Of a stretch of DNA of 64,000 nt, positions 27,213 to 34,743 are shown piece after piece. The DNA comes from DATLGB01 sp963724135 (lineage in GTDB: Bacteria > Actinomycetota > Thermoleophilia > Solirubrobacterales > Solirubrobacteraceae). The number at the start of each line of letters is the position of its first letter. Within the stretch, counting starts at the first letter, position 1. The notes below the pieces were generated by a model. It was not told where the DNA came from, searched no databases, and saw only the letters and a list, made by a program, of their open reading frames with translations. The stretch spans positions 248,001 to 312,000 of the forward strand of contig CAVRTA010000006.1 in NCBI GenBank assembly GCA_963724135.1, read 5' to 3'. Made by a program: the position numbers and the translations under genes.

Positions 27213-27818
27213 TGGCCGTCGCCGCACGAGGTGCACGACGAGCACCACGGCCCGCCGCCGGCCAACCGCTCCTCGCGGGTCGACCACAACCTGCTCGGGA
27301 TGCTGCTTTTCATCATCTCGGAGATCATGGTCTTCGGGGCCTTCTTCACGGCCTACTTCTTCATCCGGGTGGTGGGCAGAGGCCGAGTGGCCGGGGCCCG
27401 ATGCCGAGCTGCCGAAGCTGATCGCGGGCTTCAACACCGCGATCCTCGTCTCGTCCTCGTTCACGCTGCACTGGGCCGAGGCGTGCATCAAGAGCGACAA
27501 CCGCGCCGGCTTCAAGGCGGGGATGCTGACCACGTTCCTGCTCGGCTGCACGTTCCTGTTCATCCAGATCAACGAGTACGTCAACCTGCCGACTTCCATC
27601 CGCAGACCGACGCGCAGGGAACGATCTTCTACGGGCTCACCGGCCTGCACGGCGCGCACGTCTTCATCGGCCTGACGCTGCTGCTGTTCGTGGTCATCCG
27701 CGCCTTCCGCGGCCACTTCTCGTCGAGCGAGCACCGCGGCGTCGAGGTGCCGGGCATCTACTGGCACTTCGTCGACGTGATGTGGATCGTCGTCTACACG
27801 ACGGTCTACCTGATCTAG
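27213..27818 (+). CDS. ctaE: Cytochrome c oxidase subunit III (three frameshifts)
   Basis: A five-helix subunit III of about 200 residues. Visible parts are NLLGMLLFIISEIMVFGAFF (conserved Glu), SSSFTLHWAEACIKSDNRAG, GLTGLHGAHVFIGLTLLLF and the end GIYWHFVDVMWIVVYTTVYL. It stabilises the catalytic core. Frame breaks near 27226, 27376 and 27594 split it, yet every segment is conserved. ATG at 27213, 5 bases after the USP-like stop. It appears to be the only ctaE in the window, shared or belonging to the caa3 enzyme. Confidence 0.88.
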   Translation, partial: WPSPHEVHDEHHGPPPANRSSRVDHNLLGMLLFIISEIMVFGAFFTAYFFIRVVGRGRVAGARCRAAEADRGLQHRDPRLVLVHAALGRGVHQERQPRRLQGGDADHVPARLHVPVHPDQRVRQPADFHPQTDAQGTIFYGLTGLHGAHVFIGLTLLLFVVIRAFRGHFSSSEHRGVEVPGIYWHFVDVMWIVVYTTVYLI

Positions 27819-27962
27819 AGGTCCGAGCTCAGCGCGCCGCGTCTCAGATGTCGCGGCCGTAGCTGATCGGCGATAGGGGGCCGGGATCAACCGGGTCTTG
27901 CGAACAATGCGCCTGTGGGGGGTCCTATTCGCAGGAGCCGCTGGTTCCGGCGCCCTCAGTGC

Positions 27963-28076
27963 CTACACGATGGCCCGCACGACGACGACGATCAGTGCGA
28001 AGGCCGCGCAGGCCGCCAGCACGTAGAGGACGAGGCGGAAGGCCTCGCCCTCGGATCGCAGCGGGTTGAACCTCAC
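27963..28076 (-). CDS. 37-residue single-helix membrane protein
   Basis: A short frame starting GTG at 28076, overlapping the TGA of the cytochrome c-cupredoxin gene (GTGA). It has a polar lead (MRFNPLRSEGEAFR) and one helix (LVLYVLAACAAFALIVVVVRAIV). Coupling to an electron-carrier gene suggests an accessory or anchoring role. No family is recognised. About 140 bases between its end and ctaE hold nothing else that can be recognised. Confidence 0.6.
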   Translation of the reverse strand: MRFNPLRSEGEAFRLVLYVLAACAAFALIVVVVRAIV

Positions 28077-28810
28077 CGGACGGTGAGGTCGCCCTCCATG
28101 CCGCCCTCACGGTGGCCCGGCACGGAGCAGTAGAACGTGTACTTGCCGGCCTTGAGCGTCAGGCTGAGGTCGGAGCTCGCGCCGTCCTGGACGACCGGGC
28201 CCTTCTCGTCGACGCCGTTGCCCTCGACCGCGATGTTGTGCGGCACGTTCGACTCGTTCGGCGACTTGAGCTCGAGCGGGCCGGACGGGCGCGGTGGCCG
28301 CGGCGAACTCGTAGGCGAGCTGGCCGGACGGGTCGGCGGCGATCTCGAGGACGCCGTTGGAGGCCTTCGCGGTGCCCTCGGCCTCGGCGGCGCCGATGTC
28401 GGCGAGGCGGCCCTCGTCCTCGCCGCCGCGAGCGGCGACCATGGCGACGTAGGAGGCGACGTCACGCGCAAGATCGCCCTCGACGAGGTTGGCCGGCATG
28501 GCGAGCGTGTCCTCTTCCGTGGTCGGGTCCACCTGCGGGCGGCGGTTCGGGATCTCGATCTGCTTGTGGACCACGCCCTCGACCGTCGAGCGGCGCATGC
28601 CGTCGGCGAGCGCCTGACGGAAGGCCTCGTCGAGGTTCGGGCCCTGACGTCGCCCTTCGTCCCGGCGCGCTCGAGGATGTGGCAGGAGCCGCACTTCTCG
28701 ACGAACGCCTGCTTCCCGGCGATCAGATCTGGCTCCTTCTCAACCACGCCACACGCCGCCAAGCCGGCCGCGGCGAGCGCGGCCGCGCTCAGGGTCACAG
28801 TCCTTCTCAT
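28073..28810 (-). CDS. Cytochrome c-cupredoxin fusion lipoprotein (two frameshifts)
   Basis: An exported electron carrier of about 245 residues. It starts with a lipoprotein signal ending LAACGVV, then a mono-haem cytochrome c with KCGSCHILERAGTKG and a probable axial-Met region (DTLAMPANLV), and ends with a plastocyanin-like domain with SNVPHNIAVEG and FYCSVPGHREGGM, which supplies His, Cys, His and Met copper ligands. Frame breaks lie near 28645 and 28285. It probably delivers electrons to one of the oxidases; the order cytochrome-cupredoxin is uncommon. Confidence 0.8.
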   Translation of the reverse strand: MRRTVTLSAAALAAAGLAACGVVEKEPDLIAGKQAFVEKCGSCHILERAGTKGDVRARTSTRPSVRRSPTACAARRSRAWSTSRSRSRTAARRWTRPRKRTRSPCRPTSSRAILRVTSPPTSPWSPLAAARTRAASPTSAPPRPRAPRRPPTASSRSPPTRPASSPTSSPRPPRPSGPLELKSPNESNVPHNIAVEGNGVDEKGPVVQDGASSDLSLTLKAGKYTFYCSVPGHREGGMEGDLTVR

Positions 28811-28829
28811 GAGCGCGGCATCCTATCCG

Positions 28830-30230
28830 TCAGGGCTGCGGCAACGCGTCCAGATCGCCCTGCGCGGCGGCGATCACAGACCGCGCCACACCATCCCAGG
28901 ACCAGCGCTCGCGCGTCACGTCGCCACGATCGCCTCGCGAGTGGCCGCGCGGAGGTCCTCGGGAGCGCCGAGCCACCCATTGATGCACCCCGCCAGCTTC
29001 ACAACGGGGTCCGTCCCTTTTGTGAAGTGCTTCGCAAAAGGGACGGGCCCCAGAGTGAAGCTGAGCCATGGCCGGACGGGCTCGGGGACGCTCTGCGCGA
29101 GCACCTCGGAGACCTCGGCGAGGCCGGAGTGGCGGGCGACGACGGGAGCGCTCCGCAGGCGGCGGCCTCCGCGGCGACCATGCCGAACGCCTCCGGGAAG
29201 ATGCTCGGGGCGACCAGCGCCTCGGCGGCCGGCAGCAGGTCGGCGAGCTCGGGGTGCTCGAGCCGGCCGGTGAAGGCGACGCGCTCGAGCGCGTATCCGC
29301 GGGCGCACCTCGGTGCTCGAGCGGGCGGCCGTCCTCGCGCATGGCGTGAGCGGCGCGCCCCGCGGCGAAGGCCTCGAGCGCCTCGCGCCAGCCGCCGAAC
29401 CCGACGACGAGCAGGCGGGCGTCGGGGTGGCGCTGCGAGGACCTGCGGCCAGGCGGCGAGCAGCAGATGGACGCCCTTCGAGGCGATCAGCTTGCCGACG
29501 AACACGACCAGGCGGCCGTCGGCATGCTCGAGGGCGCGCGCCGCCTCACCGGGATCGCGCGCGAAGGACCCGCTGCCGCCCCCGGGTGCGGCCGCCAGCC
29601 GCGCGGCGAGGCCCGCGAGGTCCCGGGCGCGCGCGGCGCGAACTCCTCGACGTCGACTCCCGGCGGCCCGAGCCGCGTGCGCCCGGGCAGGTCGGCGTCG
29701 TCCATCGCCGCCCACAGGCTCTCGGCGGTGTGCCGTGACCCCACCAGCACGCCGCTCGCCCCGGCGAGCCCCTCGCGGGCGAAGGGCAGGAACCGCTCGG
29801 GGTGCGGCTTGACGGTGTACTCGAGCGCGGAGCCGTGGATCTTGACCGCGTAGGGCACCTCGTCGCAGCGCCCGCGCGAGGATCGCCGGGCCCATGACAG
29901 GTGGTTCGCCAGCGCGATGTCGGGTCGCACGCGCTCGGCCACCTCGCGCACCGCGCGCACGTTGGCGTCCAGATACGCGTCCAGCTCGGCGTCGGTCAGC
30001 GCCGGGAAGGGCTTGGCGTCGAACCCCTCGTAGGCGTCGGCGACGTAGACCGGCAGGATCCGCCCGATGTCGGGGTTGTGGATCGTGACCCCCTCCAGCG
30101 CGAGCTCGCGCTCCTGGCAGAGCACGTGCACCTCGTGGCCGGCGCGGGCCAGCGCTGCAGCGAGCCGCGCGTTGTAGACGTTCGACCCCGTCCCATGCAG
30201 CAGGTAGCCGTGGAAGACGAGCACGCGCAC
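28830..30230 (-). CDS. Glycosyltransferase family 4 (several frameshifts, contains palindrome doublet)
   Basis: A GT-B glycosyltransferase of about 460 residues. The N-terminal domain starts VLVFHGYLLHGTGSNVYNA; the nucleotide-sugar domain shows VVFVGKLIASKGVHLLLAAW and the acidic motif PSIFPEAFGMVAAEAAACG. Frame breaks occur near 29900, 29870, 29640, 29420, 29300, 29150 and 28920; all segments keep family conservation. Residues SFTLGPVPFAKHFTKGTD and the following PVVKL are encoded by two 31-bp palindromes between conserved flanks. Confidence 0.75.
28997..29060. repeat. Doublet of 31-bp palindromic units in opposite orientation
   Basis: Unit a (28997-29027) begins CTTCACAACGGGG and ends CCCTTTTGTGAAG. 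Unit b (29030-29060) begins CTTCGCAAAAGGG and ends CCCCAGAGTGAAG. They are 2 bases apart, in inverted orientation relative to each other, giving a long palindrome flanked by AG and CT. Both match the single unit at 46575-46605. The 33-base spacing keeps the host reading frame. Confidence 0.85.
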
Positions 30231-30265
30231 GCCGCGCGCACCCTAACCGCTAGCCTTCGGGCCGC

Positions 30266-30535
30266 ATGAGCGCACGCCAGACGTACCGCATGCGCACCCC
30301 GTCAACGGGCCGAGAGGTCTACCTCGAAGCCGAGCCGGGGCGCGTCTACCGGGACCGTGAGACGGGCGAGACGATGGAGGTCGTGGGCAAGGTCCTGCCC
30401 GCCTCCCCGTCACTTTCGCGGCTGCCCTGGTCGCCCGAGAACCTCCGTTTCTGCAACTGGTGCGACCAGCTGGCCCAGAAGGACCTCAACGACTGCCCCA
30501 CGTGCGGCCGCCGTATGGCCGCCCTCGGGCGCTGA
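30266..30535 (+). CDS. Small protein with C-terminal zinc-finger-like CxxC pairs
   Basis: An 89-residue protein with two CxxC pairs, FCNWCDQ and DCPTCGRR, near the C-terminus, which could bind one zinc. The N-terminal half is beta-rich and polar (TYRMRTPSTGREVYLEAEPG). No family is recognised. ATG at 30266 lies 36 bases from the divergent glycosyltransferase start, and the lipoprotein gene follows 5 bases later. Confidence 0.65.
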   Translation: MSARQTYRMRTPSTGREVYLEAEPGRVYRDRETGETMEVVGKVLPASPSLSRLPWSPENLRFCNWCDQLAQKDLNDCPTCGRRMAALGR

Positions 30536-30540
30536 TCGTC

Positions 30541-30983
30541 ATGTCGCGGCTCGCCGCTGCTCTCCCGCTTCTCCTCGTCCTCGCACTGCTCGCGGGCTGC
30601 GGCGGCGGGGACGTCGCCTACACGGAGGTCAAGTCGGCTCGCCGAGGGCCTGCCGATCCCGGAGGACCAGGGCGAGTTCACGCCGCCCGACGGGTCCCTC
30701 GGGCCCGACCGGCGCGTCGAACGAGACCGACGACGACGACAGCTCGACGTCGTCCACAACGACCACGACCACCCCGCCGACTTCCACCGACACCGGGACG
30801 ACGACCACGCCGCCGACGGCGGGGACCGACACCGGAGGTACGACGACGACCCCGCCGACCGAAACCGGCGGGACCACGCCCTCGACCGGCGGTGGCGCCA
30901 CATCGCCGCCGTCGAGCACCGGCGGGGCCGCGCCTCCCTCCGACCAGTTCTGCGCCGACAACCCCGGCGCCTGCAACGACTAG
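30541..30983 (+). CDS. Thr/Pro-rich lipoprotein (two frameshifts)
   Basis: Starts with a lipoprotein signal (LPLLLVLALLAGCGGGDVAY) and continues EGLPIPEDQGEFTP, then a collagen-like GPSGPTGAS and a long low-complexity Thr/Pro/Gly/Ser region, and ends with a Cys pair, DQFCADNPGACND. One extra base near 30636 and another near 30682 break the frame. The low-complexity part resembles a wall-spanning stalk. Function unknown. Confidence 0.6.
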
Positions 30984-30991
30984 CTGAGCGA

Positions 30992-32432
30992 TTGAGCGGC
31001 TCGGACGCCGTCGCCTCACGACTCCGGACGCTGTCCGCGGCCGCCCTCGCGGCCTCATCCGTCGAGGATGTGGTCGACGCCTTCCTGGCCGCCGCGCGTG
31101 CGCTGATCGGCGTGGACCAGATCCACCTGATCGAGATCTCCCAGGACGCCTCCGTGGGGCACGCCCGCGTCGTCGCCTACGAGGCCGGCGGCCGGCGCGA
31201 GGACGCCTACGTCATGGTGCTCGACGAGCGCCCGTCCGGCGTGACGACGGTGGTGCGCACGGGCGACCCGCTGGTGGTCCCCGAGGCGCGCGGCTCGACC
31301 ACCCTGCGCGCCGACTACGTCGAGCGCTTCGGGGTGCGCAGCGTGGTCTTCGTCCCGCTCGCGTGGGGCGGCGCGGTCCGCTGGACCTCGGTGCTCGCGC
31401 GCACGCGCCCCGAACCGTTCAACGACGAAGACGTCGCAGATGGCCATGCTGCTCGCCAACACCGCCGCCGCCGGGCTGGCGCTGCTCGAGGGACGCGAGG
31501 TGAGCGAGGCACGCGAGGACAAGGACGCCGCGTTGCACCGCGCGGCGGCCGCGCTCAACGCCAGCCTCGACCTCGACACGGTCCTGCACACGCTCACGCG
31601 TGAGGCCAACAGCGCGCTCGGCGGGGACGTGGCGGGCGTCTACCTCGGCGACGGGGTGCGCGGAGGCGTCGCGACCGCCGGCCACAACACGCCGCCCGAC
31701 TGGGAGGGCTACGTGATGCAGCCGGGCGAGGGCGTCGGCGGCCAGGTGCTCAAGACCGGCCGCCCGGCGATCACGAACGCCTACCAGGAGGACGTGCGCC
31801 TGCCGGCGACCTCGATCGCCGAACTCATGCAGACCGCCGTGGCCGTGCCGATGAGCTGGGACGGGCGCCTGCGCGGCGCCCTGTCGATCGGCTTCAGCCG
31901 CATGCGCCGGATCTCGCCTCCCGACCTGCGGCTGCTCGAGGCGTTCGCGGATCTGGCCTCGGTGGCGTGCCGCAACGCCGAGGCGTTCCGATCGGCCAGC
32001 AGGATCGACGCGCTGACGGGCGTGCTCGAGCACGGGGCGGTCGAGGCCGCGATCGCCGAGCTGCTCGACGCGGGGGGCGACGTGGGCTGCCTGCTGGTGG
32101 ACCTCGACGGCTTCCACGCCGTCAACGAGCGCGAGGGGCACCGGCGCGGCGACGACGTGCTGCGCCGCGTCGCGGCGCTGCTGCGGCGGGAGGCGGGCGA
32201 CGACTCTCTCGTGGGGCGCTTCGGCGGCGACCAGTTCGTCGCGGCGGTACCCGGCAACGCGGCCGCGCTCGCCGAGCGCGTTCTCGTCGAGCTCGCATCG
32301 GAGCTCGACCTCGCGGCCTCGATCGGCGTGGCCTCCGGATCAGCCCGGGACGCGGCCGAGCTGCTCGATCGCGCGCTCAGGGCCGCCCGCTCCGCCAAGG
32401 AGGCGGGCGGCGGACGAGTCGCGACCGACTAG
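30992..32432 (+). CDS. GAF-domain protein with degenerate GGDEF domain (one frameshift)
   Basis: About 480 residues: two GAF-type domains (about 15-150 and 175-310) followed by a GGDEF-like domain with ALTGVLEHG, LLVDLDGFHAVNE and RFGGDQFVAAVP. The signature is GGDQF rather than GGDEF, so the residue that helps bind metal-GTP is altered and c-di-GMP synthesis is doubtful; it may be a receptor. The frame breaks near 31436. TTG start at 30992. The stop shares CTAG with the convergent gene. Confidence 0.8.
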
Positions 32433-33106
32433 TCCTTCTTCTTCTTGCGGGGACCGTGCGGGTTCGTGATCATCGTGACCTTGTAGGTCAGCCGCGCGGT
32501 CTTGTAGCGGCAACCGAACACCGTCGTCGAGCCGATCGACGTCTGCGCGGTCTGCGTCGACGTGTCGTCGCACTGGTCCTTGGGCCGGCTCGCTCGCCAA
32601 GACGTCCTGCCCGGCAGCCCGACGGCGAGCGCGGGCGCCCAGGTCGGCACCGTCAGCGCGACACGCTGCTTTCTGAGCACCGGGATCGAGCGCTCGAGCG
32701 GGAACTGCACGCGCTCGCCCAGGTAGTCGGTGAGCCGCATGACGGGGCTCTCGGCCACGATCGTCGCCGCGTACTTCTTGCCGGGCTGGAAGACGGTGAT
32801 GCCGGCGGACGGCTCGCCACCCAGTGTCGTGTTGAAGAACTTCAGCTGCTTGGCGTTGGGGTCGCCGAGCACGACCGTCCAGGCCACGATGCGGCCGTCG
32901 CGCGGCACGGAGAAGATCTGGTCCTTGCCGTCGATCTTGCCCTGGTAGCCCGTCGTGCGCGAGACCGCCAGGCACGGGTCCTCCGGGCAGCTGGGATGGG
33001 GCGCCCTCTTGGTGACCCCGAGCTCGATGATCCTCGCGGGCGCGGCCGCGGGGACCGCGACGGTGGCGAGCACAGCGGCGAGCGCAGCACGGCGCACGTT
33101 GATCAT
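32429..33106 (-). CDS. Secreted protein of unknown function
   Basis: A 225-residue exported protein: signal peptide (about 1-24, ALAAVLATVAVPAAAPA), then a beta-rich body with four Cys (PSCPEDPC near the N-terminus, DQCDD and FGCRY near the C-terminus) and a basic Lys-rich end. No enzymatic motif is seen. The ATG at 33106 gives the best signal peptide; the frame opens upstream at 33124. It overlaps the GAF-GGDEF stop by a shared CTAG. Confidence 0.7.
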   Translation of the reverse strand: MINVRRAALAAVLATVAVPAAAPARIIELGVTKRAPHPSCPEDPCLAVSRTTGYQGKIDGKDQIFSVPRDGRIVAWTVVLGDPNAKQLKFFNTTLGGEPSAGITVFQPGKKYAATIVAESPVMRLTDYLGERVQFPLERSIPVLRKQRVALTVPTWAPALAVGLPGRTSWRASRPKDQCDDTSTQTAQTSIGSTTVFGCRYKTARLTYKVTMITNPHGPRKKKKD

Positions 33107-33179
33107 GGTGGCGACAGGCATCAAGGGAATGAAACACCGCGAACCGGCGTGGGGTTGCGGTCCCCTGCCGACCGCCGGT

Positions 33180-33383
33180 CTACAGCTTGCTGACGTTGAC
33201 CGCCTTCGGCCCCTTGTCTCCCGTCTCCTCCTCGTAGGAGACCTTCACACCCTCCGCCAGCGAGCGATACCCGTCCCCGACGATCCCCGAGTAGTGGACG
33301 AAGAGGTCGCGGCCACCCTCATCGGGCGTGATGAAGCCGAATCCCTTGTCATCGCTGAACCACTTGACCGTCCCAGTTGCCAT
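33180..33383 (-). CDS. cspA: Cold-shock-domain protein
   Basis: A 67-residue single cold-shock domain. Both RNA-binding motifs are present: KGFGFITP (RNP1) and DLFVHYSGI (RNP2). It binds single-stranded nucleic acid and acts as an RNA chaperone. ATG at 33383 has a purine-rich GAGGG just upstream. The roughly 110-base leader before the next gene is AT-poor and may include a 5' UTR, but no fold can be assigned. Confidence 0.95.
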   Translation of the reverse strand: MATGTVKWFSDDKGFGFITPDEGGRDLFVHYSGIVGDGYRSLAEGVKVSYEEETGDKGPKAVNVSKL

Positions 33384-33495
33384 CCCTCTGTGCCCTCACT
33401 CCTCTCGGGGGGTAGGTCCGTGTCCTGACCCCTTTCAGGGCAAACCTCCCACACCCGGTGGGCGCAATGCAAGTGCCGGGCGGTGGCGGACGCTC

Positions 33496-34272
33496 CTACT
33501 CGCCCGCGAACGTGGCGTTCCCCGGCCCGTGCTCGAGGAAGGACCGGACCGCGTTCTTGAGGTCCTCGGTGTCGAACAGGGCCCCGGCGAGCTCCGGCAC
33601 CACGGCGTCGGCGCGTGCCACCCCGCCCTCCAGCGTGGTTCTGACGATCTCCTTGGTGGCGGCGTGGGCGCGCGTCGGGCCCGTCGCGAGGTCCATGGCG
33701 AAGGCCCGCGCGGCGGCGTCGAAGCCGTCATCTGACAGCACGCGGTTGACCACGTTCCAGCGCTCGAGCACCGCCGCGTCGTACAGGCCGCCGGTGTAGA
33801 CGAGCTCGCGAGCGCGCGCCGGGCCGGCGCGCTCGACGAGCCGCTGCGGGCCGCCCATGCTCGGCGTCAGGCCCACGACGCGCTCGACGAGGCCGAACCT
33901 CGCCGCCTCGGCGGCGAGCAGCACGTCGCAGGCGAGCGAGATCTCGAACGCGGCGGTGAGACAGAGCGCGTGCGCGGCGTAGACCGTCGGGAAGGGCAGT
34001 GCCTCCAGCCGCCGGGGGATCTCCAGCAGTCCCCTCCACAGTGCCGTGCCGCCGGCGCCGTCGGCGATCTCGGCGAACAGCTTGACGTCCACGCCGGCCG
34101 AGACCACGCGCCCCTCGGCGCGCAGCAGCAGGGCGCGGGGCGGGTCCCGCTCGAGCTCGTCGAGGGCGGCCACGAAGCCCTCCATCGTTAGCCGGTCCCA
34201 GAGGTTGACCGGCGGCGAGTGGTGCGTGAGGACGGCCAGCGGTCCGTCACGCTCGAGGATCACGACGCTCAC
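33496..34272 (-). CDS. Enoyl-CoA hydratase/isomerase family protein
   Basis: A 258-residue crotonase-fold protein. The oxyanion-hole segments are recognisable: AEGRVVSAGVDVKLFAE and HALCLTAAFEISLACDV. The common catalytic Glu pair of hydratases is only partly evident (GLVERVVGLTPSMGGPQRL), so the exact reaction is not clear. GTG at 34272 overlaps the HIT gene stop (GTGA). Confidence 0.85.
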   Translation of the reverse strand: MSVVILERDGPLAVLTHHSPPVNLWDRLTMEGFVAALDELERDPPRALLLRAEGRVVSAGVDVKLFAEIADGAGGTALWRGLLEIPRRLEALPFPTVYAAHALCLTAAFEISLACDVLLAAEAARFGLVERVVGLTPSMGGPQRLVERAGPARARELVYTGGLYDAAVLERWNVVNRVLSDDGFDAAARAFAMDLATGPTRAHAATKEIVRTTLEGGVARADAVVPELAGALFDTEDLKNAVRSFLEHGPGNATFAGE

Positions 34273-34679
34273 CCGGTCAGCTCCGCGGCGGCGGCCCGGA
34301 TCTCGTCGGAATCGCCCGGCGAGGGGACCCAGGGGAGCTTGATCGGGTCCCCGTCGTAGCGCGGGATGACGTGCACGTGGTAGTGGAAGACGCTCTGCCA
34401 GGCGGCCGCGCCGTTGTTCTGCAGGATGTTGACGCCGTCGGCCCCGAGGCGGTCGCGGGCACGGCCGGCGAGCTCGCGGGCGGTGCGCGCGACGGCGGCG
34501 AGGTCGTCGTCGCCGATCGTGTGGAGGTCCACGGCATGACTGCGCGGGATGACGAGCAGGTGCCCGCGCGCGCCGGGGTTGACGTCCATGAAGGCGACGG
34601 TCCGCTCGTCCTCGTGGACCTTGGTCGACGGGATCTCCCCCGCCACGATCTTGCAGAAGATGCAGTCCGGGTCGGCCAT
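34269..34679 (-). CDS. HIT-family (HINT-like) nucleotide hydrolase
   Basis: A 136-residue histidine-triad protein. The triad is HYHVHVIPR near residue 108, preceded by CIFCKIVAGEIPS and NNGAAAWQSV, as in HINT-type purine-nucleoside phosphoramidases. ATG at 34679. It is coupled to the enoyl-CoA hydratase gene. A palindrome lies 20 bases upstream. Confidence 0.92.
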   Translation of the reverse strand: MADPDCIFCKIVAGEIPSTKVHEDERTVAFMDVNPGARGHLLVIPRSHAVDLHTIGDDDLAAVARTARELAGRARDRLGADGVNILQNNGAAAWQSVFHYHVHVIPRYDGDPIKLPWVPSPGDSDEIRAAAAELTG

Positions 34680-34699
34680 GGGCGGGACACTAGGCACCC

Positions 34700-34743
34700 G
34701 AACGTCCCGCATGCCAGCCCATGGCAGGGCATGCGGGACGTTC
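34700..34743. repeat. 44-bp palindrome at the 3' end of the CCA-enzyme gene
   Basis: GAACGTCCCGCATGCC (34700-34715) and GGCATGCGGGACGTTC (34728-34743) pair perfectly across a 12-base loop. The right arm covers two bases of the CCA-enzyme stop codon. It may act as a terminator or be a separate REP-like element; the arm sequence is unrelated to the 31-bp units. Confidence 0.75.

Noticed and set aside
27819..27962. A gene or RNA in the gap after ctaE
   Set aside because: No frame with good codon use, no tRNA fold and no clear hairpin could be supported.
12434..31436. Programmed ribosomal frameshifting in oxidase and other genes
   Set aside because: The break sites share no slippery heptamer or downstream pseudoknot, hit unrelated genes several times each and include homopolymers; sequence error is simpler.
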